DNA from: Rusavskia elegans
Taxonomy: Eukaryota > Ascomycota > Lecanoromycetes > Teloschistales > Teloschistaceae
Assembly: GCA_011316305.1 (NCBI GenBank)
Contig: SAUG01000058.1
Coordinates: 496,001 to 560,000, forward strand
Reading direction: 5' to 3'
DNA: 64,000 nt
The notes beneath the pieces are model-generated. The model saw only the letters and a program-made list of their open reading frames with translations, was not told the origin of the DNA and did no database searches. The position numbers and the translations under genes were made by a program. Positions 36,895-48,237 of this stretch are shown here, one piece after another (position 1 is the stretch's first letter; each line of letters begins with the position of its first letter).

Positions 36895-38618
36895 GCACTG
36901 GTGCTGCAAAAGAGCACAGTGCTGTCTGTGCTCCTCTACCGTGACTGAATACTGCAAGACCAGAACGGCCATACAGCGAATAGGTCGGTCGCGAACTGTT
37001 TCGATTGGTAAGACCATGCTGAAGGATCAAAAGGGACGAGGATACCGTGCCTCCCGGTTACATCTCGCACGACTTTGACCATAGAACAACATTATGGCCT
37101 GAATAACGATAATCCGCTGCCATTGGATTAAATCCGATGATTTTGATGTTAAAATGGACACGTCGGCATGGCTGTGCCCCAAGAGCGGATCGCTTACAGC
37201 AAAGGGGCGATGCACGTGGAACGCTGCTGGTGCAATGCATAAGCTTGCGCCTCACTCCAGCTTTAACATATAATTCCGTTGAAGCCTACCGCCTTTCTTC
37301 AACCATCAGCGAATCAATTAGCCGCTGGAATACTGTCACTTGTCTCGATACTACGACATATAAGTACTGGTTATGACCAATGGAGGGAAAGGATCCAACC
37401 AAGCAGACGACCCCACCTTCCTGTGCGAGCCCAGAGATCCGCCATCAGTACCCGAAACACAAGGAACCAAAGCCATCCGATCCCAAAAGACTCGGTCGGT
37501 GGATGACCAAGTTCGTCAGTATGATGGTCGGTGGTGGAGGATGAAGGGATTCGAGCGACCTGGGAGCTTACGACATCGAAGCCCGGCCGCCATCTCCAGC
37601 ACCGTTTACCAGCCACGACCAAGTGTTTGCACCATCCCCCATTGCATTCCTACCGCCTGAAAGCAGCACTGCCACCCAATCCTTGGTTTGGGCGAGCTCG
37701 CGCCGAGCAGAATCGTTCGGACATTTCGACTTGGCGAACTGGGCACTCGAAACCCCTGCTAGCCAAATCAAATGCCGGATTGGGCACTCGAAACCACGAC
37801 TGCCAGCCAAACGGATGCGCTGCCAATGCATGAGACTACAGAGTACGGGCTTAATGTCCGGATTTTTCTGCTTCCCGCGAGGCGAGATGGCTGCAACCAT
37901 GTGAGAACACGATGAGGCGCGCCCCACCATTGACAGATCGTTGCCGCCAATCCGATCCCACATTCCTCGTAAAGATCATTTAGTCAATCTCCCCTGATCA
38001 TGATCTCCTAGCAGTAAATTTTGCGGAGGGAGCCGAGTTGCCTTGCTACGAATCCGGGCAAGCCACGCGTTTGTCTACCAAATCACTATGGAGTTTCTCG
38101 GTCGAGCATGGAAGTGGTGATCTTGATTCGAAGTGCATCGAATGTAGCCTTGAGCAGGGCCACGAGAGATACTGTTGGCGATCGGGTCTACTGTGAGGTC
38201 GTTCGACTTCTTACCTGGGTCCTCCAGCATCTCTCCTGCGGCGAGTTCGCAAGTACTGCTAGGCTATCAATAATTGCCTCCTCTGGAGCGTTTATCGGTA
38301 GCATCCAAGTTACTCTTTCGAGCTTGCTGCATATTCTGAGTTTGGCTTTGGTCTGAGTGCTTGCTCTCATTGGCTCTGATTTTCCAAACTCGCATGAGCA
38401 TAGTGAATGTACGAGGCTTGAAGCCCAGTTTAATTGCTTGATAGAGCCTTGCCGCTGTCACCAGCCTTGCACAGTGAATGAAGTCCAGGCTCCAAGGCTA
38501 TACATGCAAGTTACCGCCTGTGCCTGCCACTTCATCGTTCTTGTCAGTAACAATATTGAACCTCAACTAAGTCAGTTCATCTACTGCGCATACCATCACT
38601 ACCACTATCAACGACAAA
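36895..38618. other. 1.7-kb intergenic stretch
   Basis: No supported gene. Several overlapping frames of 60-130 codons lie on both strands (37371-37963), without domains or consistent splice sites. A short direct repeat, 'ttgggcactcgaaacc'-like, occurs twice about 40 bp apart near 37738 and 37778. Confidence 0.4.
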
Positions 38619-39628
38619 ATGGTAAAACCACAGCGTACGTATGGATACAACACTTTAGTATAATTACCCCGTCGCTGAGCTCCAACTAGGTAAAGTGCAG
38701 AAGCCTGCGGAAAATTCTCATGGTACAGCCGAGAACCCGGAAGAATCGGGGGTTTCCAAGGAAACATGCGTACTGGAAGCGAAGCCCTTAGCAACTCCAA
38801 AAACCGCTGAAGGCGTCGACATCGACAACACGGAGACTGAGCTGGTGGAACTACACTTGCCTGATGAGACCAGTACCTTCGAGAAAATCCTTGCAGAGAT
38901 CCAGCAGCTTTCCCATGACGACGATGGTGTGGGAGCACCTCCAGAAGCCACCGACTATACTGGTCATGTCCGCACCACTGAAGAAGCTGTTCGAGACACT
39001 CTCAACAAAGTTGGCAATGGAGTGGTCTGCGTTGGACGCATTGGCTACAAAGTCAAAGAAATAGACTATCCGCAACACGCAAAGAGCGTCTTACGTTGGT
39101 CAGCTGCCCATCCCTATCAGACTGTGCTACATGTAGGCATGGGCGTTCTAATGATTGGTCCTGGACTCCTTGCTGGGCCAGTTCTGAGCGCTGCAGGCTT
39201 TTCAGGAAGTGGTATCACCGCCGGTTGGCCTTACTCAGTCCCCTGCCGCAATGAATTTGTTAATACTATTAGCAGGTTCCGCCGCTGCTGCGCGTCACGC
39301 TGTTTACCGTACCATTTCGTCTCCAAGTACTTTTGCAATGTTGCAGAGCGCCGGTGCTGGTGGTTATGGCGCGCCTATTATTCATGGTTTAGTCCGAGCA
39401 GGAAGCGTTGCAGCAAGTGGCTTGGGAGTGATTACCACTACCTTCGGCAAAGGAGAATTACCGACATCGGAAGGCACCTTATCAGCGGATTCGATTGATA
39501 TTGAGGAGCATGGGGGCTCAAAGCAGAGACTCGAAGGAGAAGGGCCTTCTGATGAGACGAAGTCGGCAGAGGAGGCAAAGGAGCAAGACTCCATACTCCA
39601 GCGCACTTTCGGGAAGTCAAAGCTGTGA
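38619..39628 (+). CDS. interferon-induced 6-16 (Ifi6/27)-like membrane protein
   Basis: Exons are 38619-38634, 38690-39223 and 39276-39628, giving 300 aa. The tiny first exon (16 nt, MVKPQ) has a perfect donor gtacgt, and the total divides exactly by three. Residues 1-140 are acidic and polar. Residues about 146-245 form the glycine/alanine-rich hydrophobic 6-16 domain: GMGVLMIGPGLLAGPVLSAAGF, then GITAGSAAAARHAV, FAMLQSAGAGGYG and AASGLGVI. The last 55 residues are charged. In animals these proteins act at mitochondria or ER and can promote cell death. Fungal members are largely unstudied; localisation and function here are inferred only. The second intron's donor (gttggc) is weak, but the join GITAG/SAAAA fits the family. 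Confidence 0.75.
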
Positions 39629-39869
39629 AGGGACCCAAAGTCACTCCGAGAAGGGGAAAGGCGAGCTTGGAAACTGTGGGATGCTACAACACATGAATTT
39701 ACCTTTGGCAAGGAACTAGGCTTAATAATCACGGTTCATCAGCTTTTCCGTGCTCTCTGTGTGCTGTCTTACCCCTGGATTTCCACTTCTCGTATTCGTA
39801 TTGACGCCAAGGATCTCTCTTTTCGAAATCTCGAGGTCCGTGTTCCTGGATCTTGTACCTACAACCACA

Positions 39870-40532
39870 ATGATGAAACCTATGTGTAGACGGCAGTACC
39901 TATTTCTGTCACAGATTCAAAATCCTAAAGCACCGTTCCTCCTGGATCGGGCTCCTAGACGAACCTTTGCCACATCCTCTCCGCGTCGTCTTAAAAATCG
40001 CGTCTACAATCCGTAGGTATTATTCCCCGACCCCTCCGTGCCCTCCAAACACCCCATCAAATAGACCACTTCGTTGACCGTTGTATACACCTACAGCGTC
40101 CGCTCCGAATCTGAACTCTCCTCCCTCCTCCAGCTTTCCACCACCAACAAAACCCCCCTCATAACCTTCTGGACCGCCTCCTGGTGTCCCTCCTGCCGCA
40201 CGATTCGCCCTTTCCTCGCCGACCTCATCCAACGCGATGCGCTCGGCGAAGCTCACGGCGGCGTCGGCTACGCGGAAGTGGAGATGGACTCCCCGGACAT
40301 TGGAGCCTTAGCTGGTAACAAATACTTCATCACTTCGATACCGACGTTGTTGGCATTCAGATTGGGGGAGGCAGCGCTGGATACGAAGGTTACGAGTGTA
40401 GATGAGATGAAAGATAGGGAGTTTATGAGGTTGTGGATTGAAGATGAGGCGAGGAGGGGTGGGGAGAGGTGTGGTGGAGGGGGGGTTACGACGGGTTTCC
40501 TGGGCGCGTTGTTTGGGATGAAGGAGAAGTAG
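39870..40532 (+). CDS. mitochondrial thioredoxin-like protein
   Basis: Exons are 39870-40012 and 40097-40532, giving 192 aa. The N-terminus is basic with RRTFATSSPRR, typical of a mitochondrial presequence. The thioredoxin fold follows: TPLITFWTASWCPSC (Cys78-Pro-Ser-Cys81, a full CxxC), then VEMDSPDIGALAGNKYFITSIPTLLAF with the cis-proline TSIPT, and a C-terminal helix with MKDREFMRLWIE. The CPSC active site is unusual against the classic CGPC. The acceptor 'cctacag' at 40096 was chosen because the alternative acceptor at 40072 breaks the frame. It is likely a mitochondrial redox protein; the substrate is unknown. Confidence 0.75.
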
Positions 40533-41443
40533 GATATGGGCAGGAAGAAGGTATGCTATGATCCTTCGGTGCTGTTGGCCGCTGGTCGTGTTGGGACGCA
40601 ATTGGTTACTGAAGCTGATTATGTATAGGTGGAAGCTGCTCGTCGAGAGCTTGATCTCCCCATTGTACAATCTACTCAACCACCCAGCCTACCGTCAGGG
40701 CTTCTTCTTCGCCGTGTAAAACGACTTCAGCTGGTGCTCTTTGCTCCCAGGAAAACTGTTGAGCCCAATGTGGAAAATCATAGCCAGATCTCCAGAGACT
40801 ATACTTCGCTTAGCAACATCCGAGCGCGCAGTCAATGACCTAGGAAGATGGTGTTGATGCTTTCGAAGTAACGATAACACAACATCTTTGTTGCTCGTCG
40901 CCGTCGTGGGCGTTCCTCGATCGATCTATTCGGGATGAATGTCTGCATTATCTGATATCATATCCGAAACAACTACTTGATGTTCATCCTCTAAAGTACA
41001 AGCAGTTCCGATAAAGACAGGGCCTTCAGACTTATTGATATCAGGGTACGCCTACTGGCTCTGCGTCAGCCAAGCGAGAAGTATGTTCGATTTTGTCTCC
41101 ATCTCAAGGGTATCATTCATTCTTCTAGTGAGTACTCCTCATACCTTACCTTTCACACCTGTAAAGCTTCGGTGCCGACTCCGAGTCTTTCCAGGCATTG
41201 TGGTGGATGAAAAGACTCGAGCCGTTTAACTACTTTTTCACTGCCTCTCCATTTTCTGGCTCATCTGAGCATCAAATATCTTTGCGATGTTGTAACACCG
41301 GACCAAACGCTCAGCATTTGATCAGATCCATAATGTTTGCCACCACATCTCACCGTGGGCAGAGTCCTTCAAGAGCAACTCTTGCATGACCTCCGCCACC
41401 TCTCCAAATCTGGTTCTATCCCCAGCGATCTGCGTCACCAGGA
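40533..41443. other. intergenic
   Basis: No supported gene. Frames of 60-69 codons on both strands carry no domain. Confidence 0.4.
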
Positions 41444-42467
41444 ATGACACCGGCCGGCAAGCCAGTCAAAGTATGGAGCCTTTTTTCTCTTCAAGTTTCC
41501 AACAACGCAGTTATCACAGGCCTCCGCACACCAGCTGCCGCCAAACCAGCCCCAAAAGATACTCCACTAATAGTCGCATTGCATGGAGGCTCCTACAGCG
41601 CAGATTACTACAACGCAACGCCTGTCAACTTCGCCTCACCCTATAGTACCTTCCTCGGTGTTCCTTTCATTGCGATCAACCGTCCTGGCTACAAGGACAG
41701 CACCGCCCTTCCCAATGCACTTCCAGGATGCAGAACGTTCCTGCAGGTGGAGGCAACGTATCTCCACAATGAGATCCTCCCCGCGGTCTGGAAAGCCTAT
41801 GCTACCGATTATGGAGTGACCAGTATTGTCATCCTCGCACACTCACTCTCGGCCCCCATGACCATCGTGGCTGCTGCTTTCAACGCCACCGAAACATCAC
41901 CGTCCTCCGATGAGCAAAGCCAGGATCGAGAGCAAGGAGATGGGAAAGTACAAGCGTAAGGGCCCGAGCGGGGGCAAGATACCTTAGAGGAGAAGGAGGG
42001 CAAGAAGCAGGAAGAGAGCGCAAAGGAAACCGCAACGTCATATCCGCTCGCAGGCATCATCCTCTCCGGCTTCGGCACTACCACCAACATCCCCACCACG
42101 ACCCGTGTACAACCACTCGTCGACCCCAATGCCCCTCGTATCACTTTCCCAGCTTCACTCAAAGACGAACTTATGCTGTTTCCCCCCTCGGCAGGCTTCA
42201 CCGACCCAGAGGTTTACGAAAAGACAGAGGAGCTCAACACGTCCGCCAGCGTGGCTGAATTCGTTGATAGAATCCACATCTGGCCGTCATATTGGCGCGA
42301 AAAGTATGCGAAGCAAGTCATATGTCTGGTTACGTATGCGTTGGTGGACAATGATTGTTGGGATGTCTACGAAGGAGGTGATTGATGATTTTGCGGGGGC
42401 GTTCGAGAACATTGATAAGGGGGTGGTGCTGGGAGGGGTTCATTGTTTGGAGTTGCGCTTGGGATGA
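41444..42467 (+). pseudogene. alpha/beta hydrolase, probably broken
   Basis: One frame from the ATG at 41444 gives an alpha/beta hydrolase: the oxyanion region LIVALHGGSYSADYYN, FIAINRPGYKDS, and the nucleophile elbow ILAHSLSAP (Ser in AHSLS). A TAA at 41957-41959 interrupts it inside a Glu/Gln/Lys-rich linker, yet the same frame continues to YPLAGIILSGFGTTTN and RIHIWPSYWREKYAKQ. A 42-nt intron (41948-41989) could remove the stop. Near 42345-42367 the frame must shift by +1 to reach the expected ending, STKEVIDDFAGAFEN and GGVHCLEL with the likely catalytic His. Without the shift the protein ends early, at 42384, and lacks that His. So at least one, perhaps two lesions; sequencing error is an alternative. 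Confidence 0.55.
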
Positions 42468-43203
42468 GGGAGGAGTAGGAAATATCGCGGGCTGGAAGTC
42501 TTGAGGGGAGAGGATCTTACCAGCTATGGGCTGAGAGATGATACCAATGATCAAACATCTTATAGACTATGCGTTGTGTGTAGTCAAGATATCAAGTACG
42601 CTCAAGATGTAGCTAGCACCTGTTCTAAGTCTTGGACCATCGTCCCACTGTCCGTCCCTGCTATGTTAGAACGATGATGTGTGTTCGTCTCCTTACGTCC
42701 AAATCCAATGGCAAGGGGGTCGTACAGTCGGTACTTCGATGGCGGAACTCGATATCACGCTTGCGACGCCAAGGCGTTCAGCCCTACCACCCCCAACCTC
42801 TTTGCCAGACTTTTATCCGTCACCATCGAAACGTGAGCACGAGAATCCATCATCGATTGTAAATCTTGAGGGTCCGCAATATTGTTGTAATGTGACAGTC
42901 TTATCTTGTGTCTGACAGTTGCGGGTACGAATTGACCTTGCCTAAGACTCGTCCTTCTGAATCTCTCACAATCATCTTAGCTATTTCTCTCAATATCTGC
43001 TGCTCCGACAACAATATTGGAAGGGATATGCGGCTGCTGTCAATTGTCATATTCGCAACCTATCCGGCTTTTTACTAGGGTGTCCCAGCCCATGGCCGTG
43101 GAGACCACAGCTTGGTCTGGCTCCTACAGCTAATGCTCCAATATTTCAGCACTGACTGCACGGGGCCCTGAAGTCTGCCTTCGTGGAGCTTGGAGTCTCC
43201 AAC
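42468..43203. other. intergenic
   Basis: No supported gene; promoter side of the next transporter gene. Confidence 0.4.
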
Positions 43204-45287
43204 ATGGTTCAAAACGTCGTGTCGCCAATCTTCCGAGATGAACATGAGATGCAACACGTCCCCAGGAGTTCAGCACAAGCCTTCGAGTTGCAATCTAGAC
43301 ATTCTACCGAAGACGAGGAAATATCCGATACTGCGGAGAAAGTCGGGCTAGAGGATCCTGACAATTCGTTTGAATGCGATGCTAGTCCAGCAAGTTTCGC
43401 GCTCTACTCGTCCAAGGAAGAGCTAACTGTGCTGAGAAAATTCGACCGTCATCTGGTCTTGTTCATTGCTCTTCTCTACATGCTGGGCTTCCTGGATAGA
43501 TCGAGTATGTGACATCTCTGGCTACCGTGCTGTGACTAAATTTATGCAGATATTGGCAATGCGAAGATCGCCGGGATGTCAGATGATTTGCACTTGACTT
43601 CATCACAATATGAGTGGACGTTGCGTTCATTCTACATCACCTACGTCTTGTTCGAATGGATGCCCATACTCTACACCGTCCTCTCGCCATCGACATACAT
43701 CGCCTTCTGTGTACTAGCATGGGGTGCGATCGCCTCCCTCCAAGCTCTCGCTACATCTTTTGCATCTTTATGCTTCCTCCGGGCACTCCTCGGAATCAGC
43801 GAGGCCGCATTTAGTCCCGGCGTACCAGTCTTTCTCGCTTTCTTCTATAAGCGTGATGAGCTCGCATTCCGAATCGGCCTTTTCATTTCCGCTGCACCGT
43901 TAGCTACTTCGTTCGCCAGTAGCCTCGCATGGCTGATTACAAAACTAGTCCAGGATTCACCCATCGCACCTTGGCGGATGTTGTTCCTCGTTGAGGGATT
44001 CCCGAGTGTATTGATCAGTGTCTTTGCTTTCTATCATATCCCGAACAGTCCGGGCGAAGCTAAATATCTCAGCAAACGCGAGAGACGAGTAGCTGAGCTG
44101 CGACTTTCGAAAGGGAAACCAAAAACCAACCAGGAGGGCGGCCGAAGGAAATTCGAGTGGATTGAGATTTGGGAAGCTTTGAAGGACCCCAAGTGTTATC
44201 TCACTGCTGTAGGTACCCGATCTTTGCCACCCAGCGGGATTGCTAGCTTACTGGTTCTCGAGGCAATGTTCTGCTCGTGCAATGTCGCTTTCTCGAGTCT
44301 GCCAGTCTTCTTACCAACGATCATCAACGAGTACGTACTTCCCCAGCCATTTTTTACCCGTCAATTTCTAAATCATTCTTCATGAATTCTTGATATCCTA
44401 TGAACTGGTGGGGTCTCCAATTTGACTGGCAGTCGAGATATCGGATGCCAACGTCAAAGGGACAATGTTCGTTCAAAGACCCGCCGCTAACGGGACATTA
44501 CAGCATGGGCTACTCACCCCTTTCATCTCAAGCTCTCGCAGCACCGCCATACCTCGTGGCCTTCCTTGTCGTCCTTCTTACAGCCTTTTACTCCGACAAA
44601 TTCAGGAATCGCAGTCTTTTCATTTTTTTTCACGCACTACTCGCCTCAGTAGGGTATGCTATTATCGCGGTGGCGGGAATATTCAAAGCTGGCCCCATGT
44701 GGCGGTATTGGGGCGTTTATCCTGCTGCTAGTGGGTTCTTTTCGGCGGTCACATTGTTGATTACTTGGACAATCAATAACCAGGTACGAGTCTCGATGCT
44801 ATTGAGGGGATGCTAAGTGGATTACGAGACGAGATATTGCTCATACGTAAGGGTCACAGGAATCGGATGCGAAGAAAGGGACAGGAGTGGCGATTCTCAA
44901 CATCATTGGGGAGTAGATCCGTAATTCTACACTTGTATTGTTACTTATACACACCAGGTCAGTTGGGCCCCTTCATCGGCACAGCTCTCTACCCGGAAAG
45001 CGATAAACCATACTACGTTCACGGTATGGCGGCTTGTGCGGGTTTCATGCTTTTAGTCGGTAAGATACCAACCACCCCTCCAGATGCCGAAAGAGCTCCT
45101 GTACTCATGCAAGTGTCGTATAATAGCGGCGTTGTCTTTGTGGTTGCGACGGATCTTGCAGAAACATAATGAAGCAACCAAAAAGACGACCTATAATGTT
45201 ATATATAGTGAGGAGAATGACGAAAACTCACCTGGCGAGGACGGGAAATTGGTTGAAAGCACCAGACCTTTTCGATATATACTTTGA
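43204..45287 (+). CDS. MFS transporter, Dal5/allantoate-permease type (ACS family)
   Basis: Seven exons: 43204-43504, 43550-44208, 44263-44330, 44504-44783, 44860-44908, 44958-45059 and 45127-45287. They total 539 codons plus stop, an exact multiple of three. Landmarks are KFDRHLVLFIALLYMLGFLDRS, NIGNAKIAGM, LRALLGISEAAFSPGVP, PWRMLFLVEGFPSVLIS, ALAAPPYLVAF, SDAKKGTGVAILNIIG and LGPFIGTALYP, all of the anion:cation symporter family that imports carboxylates and vitamin-like anions. Twelve membrane helices are expected. The odd point is the donor of the intron 44909-44957, which reads gggagt instead of gtgagt; no other donor there keeps the conserved IIG/QLGP join. Either the gene is splice-defective or the base is a sequencing error. 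The N-terminal tail of about 75 residues is acidic. Confidence 0.75.
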
Positions 45288-45528
45288 GTAAGGAGATAGA
45301 GATGGCACTCAATGAGTCTTGCCGTCGAATCAGAATTCACCACTGTCTTACTATGAGTCAATGGCCATTGTGCTAAGCTTCATGGGACGACTGTTTGGAG
45401 CCCTTGAATTGAAAATCTTTTGACGCATTCTTGACACCATCCAGGGGTCACCAATGTGGAGTAAGACTCGACCACCAACGCCTACGCTCTGCTCAGATCG
45501 AGAGAAGCTCCCACCACATCTTCATGCC

Positions 45529-46638
45529 TTAGTCTGATCCTTTGCCTTTCACCGCCGAAGAAGGCAAAGACGATGCCATTTTCTGCAATTTGTACTCGGT
45601 GGCCTCCTTGAGAGCTGCGTCCAGCACCAAACGAGACGAGACAGCAGCCTCCACCGCTCGGTCCAACAGTATCTCGAAACCTGACAGCTCAGGACCTTCG
45701 TCGCCAGATAGACCTTCCATATCACCCCTCGACCAGATTTCCGTGATCTGATCCCTCGATCGCAGATATCCAACCACGCAGACAGCGAGGATATCTGCAT
45801 GCTCCGAGGGGCATGGATCGAGTACAATCTCCTTCCCCGATGCCTTCGATATGCCCGTTTGTGAGTGGGAAGGGCTCGGCTGCCGCACAATAGCCGCCAC
45901 GCCCCCAGACACCAAATCCGAGCAATCAATCCCCGCATCCGCAATCGCAGCGCTCGCAACCGTCATACACCCAGATAACACAGACACCATCCCCCATCCA
46001 CTCAATCGTCCTGCCCCATTTTCTTCTCCATTACTGGTATCTCCTCCTCCTCTATACATAGGCCCATCATCCTCCCCCTCCAAAACCGTAATGACAACAT
46101 CAACCCCGCTCTTCGGCCACCGCTCACTAATCAGCAGCCCCCTCAACGCTGTCTCCAGATGCACGCTCAGATCGCGCTCGCCGGTATCACGGACATAGCC
46201 TCTCCGGTGCTTCGAAGCGAAAGGCGCGAATTTGACGTGCGCGGTTAGGAGCAGGTGCGGGGAGAAGGGGACGGAGCGCGGGAGGGGCCGTGGGCCGTGG
46301 ACCGTGCAGGTTAGTTTTAGGGTGCTGGTGGAGTGCGTGAGGTAGGTTGTGGGGTTGGGAGAGATGGAGGGTTCGAGTTCAAGGTATGCGGAGCCGGAGG
46401 CGGAGGGGGTGAGGCCGGTTTTGAGGACTGAATGGACAGAAAGTTGTTAGAGATGCTGGAGTGGCGGGAGAGGGAGGGGGGAGGGGAGGCGAGGGTTGCT
46501 TTACCTACAGATTTTCCGTATTTCGTGGGGTGGGCGGGTTCGTTGGGGAGGTTGGAAGGAGGGGTCAGATGGGGAGGTGAGGAATATGGGAGCGGTTGTT
46601 GGCCCTGAAGGTGGATTGATACGTCTTCTGTCCGCCAT
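45529..46638 (-). CDS. MTR3: exosome core subunit Mtr3 (RNase PH fold)
   Basis: Minus-strand exons are 46638-46509 and 46427-45529, giving 342 aa, with an 81-nt intron (donor gtaggt). The start MADRRRINPP and the splice join RKI/FLKTGL match fungal Mtr3. The RNase PH core follows: SAYLELEPS, LKLTCTVHGPRPLPRS, HVKFAPFASKHRRGYVRD, HLETALRGLLISERWPKSGV and, after an acidic/Gly insert, a GMVSVLSGCMTVASAAIADAGI-like block. Mtr3 is one of six catalytically inactive RNase PH-like ring subunits of the nuclear and cytoplasmic RNA exosome, which degrades and trims RNA. It looks intact and normal in length. Confidence 0.9.
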
Positions 46639-48237
46639 GGTGGTTGAGCAGGCTCTCGGCCTAATTTTCCGTGATTGTCGCTGGATATGCGTCGTTGAGT
46701 GGATCTTGAAGTTCAAGATCGAGGCGCCAAGACTTTGAGATCTAGTAGGGCTTAGCCCTTGGTGGTATTGTTGAAGATTTCTCGAACGTTTTCCAATGCT
46801 TCTGTAAGGTATTGTTCTCTCGACCCCTCTTGTCGACAAAGAGCACTTGATCAGGATATCGTCGGGGCTGATTGAATAGTAATGTAAGCTTCCCTTCCTC
46901 CGATTCATACATATTCCACGCGTCTACATGAGGAAACCTACATAATCCAGTTCCGGCGATCAACCTGTGAGCCATTGAACAACATGCACTACCATCTGAT
47001 CATCGTCTACAATCCGGGTTTGCAGCTACAGTGAACGATTTGGGAGATCCTTCGCTGACTTACGATGAGAATAGATTACTCGATGGTCATATAGAAATTC
47101 GCGGCTGCTTTTTGGGTACGTGTATATTTTTCAATCCCTACTCCTTCCTGTGTTTTCATCGGCTGCATATGATGAAAAACCATATTTCAGTTCTGCTACT
47201 GAAATCTCGTGTTGACAAACCATACCAATCTTACCATATATTCTGAGCATGCCATCCTATCCTGTCTCTCAAACACACCCTTTGGCTTCCTTGAAGGACA
47301 TGACTGACGCTGGGTAACAGTAGTGCAACACCCCAGTGAATATCCTTTAAATAGCAAACAAATGGTGTGTCCTCATTTCCTTTAATCCATCCGCAATGAT
47401 GAACAAAGTCAATCCATTCCCTGAACCTCTTCCCGAGCCAGACCACCCTCTCACACCATACCGCTTCGGGATGATTGGTTGTGGAGGTGTTCCTTTCATC
47501 GTCATTCCGACATTCTGCCGTTATGATGGTACACAAGGACATTGGTCTTCGAGTTCGCGGCCTATGCTAGTCGTCTTGGTTTTCATGGGCTGTGGACCGG
47601 CGCGGGAAGCTTGATTAATACGGCTTTTCTGAGCACCGTTTTTTCTGCTCTTCTGATTCGGGGAAACGTTGGATGTTTGTTGGATGCTGTTGACATTTCT
47701 GGTAGGGAAGTCTATATAGGAATAGAATAATTTGGTTGGCCTTTGCGATTGAGTTCTCACAGATATCGGCGCCTCTACTTCACATCTCTCTGCGGAGACG
47801 TACATGATTTCGTCGCGTTTCCATATCTATTGGGATGACCCTTGCTTTTTGGGCATAGAACAAAACTGTAGGTTGCTGGCAATGACATTTGCATTACTCC
47901 CAGCGATAGGATCTCCATCTTTCCCAGCTATTGCAACTGGTTCGATGAACCTTTGCCGACGACGGCTGAACGGACTACTATCTACGAGGTGTCTGAAGCC
48001 CATTGCATCTGTGACTACTCGCAGGAGTGGACGTTGCGTCTAATGTTCCGCACATCTCATTTGTTAGAGAGCAATTTCCACATTTGTTGAACACCACGTT
48101 ATGTCATCGGTGCCATGGAAGTAACATGAATCATGGAAAGCGCTGTATCGTTGTCCGTGCTATTTTCTCTGTTTTCGCCGGAAGCTATTCAGCAACGTCG
48201 CAAGAAGCCATCTCTATTACTACCCTTTCACTACTCA
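46639..48237. other. 1.6-kb stretch with a possible membrane-protein relic
   Basis: No intact gene. Between 47397 and about 47900 three plus-strand pieces hint at a decayed multi-pass membrane protein: MMNKVNPFPEPLPEPDHP... with GMIGCGGVPFIVIPTF, then VFEFAAYASRLGFHG, then APLLHISAETYMI near 47766-47810. The order loosely recalls RTA1-type proteins, but frames do not join cleanly and I give it little weight. Confidence 0.2.

Noticed and set aside
37371..37963. Overlapping frames on both strands
   Set aside because: Mutually overlapping, no domain, no consistent splice sites.
44209..44262. Reading the MFS gene straight through this segment
   Set aside because: The frame stays open, but it has gtaggt...ctcgag splice sites, and removing it restores the conserved LTA/AMFCSCN join.
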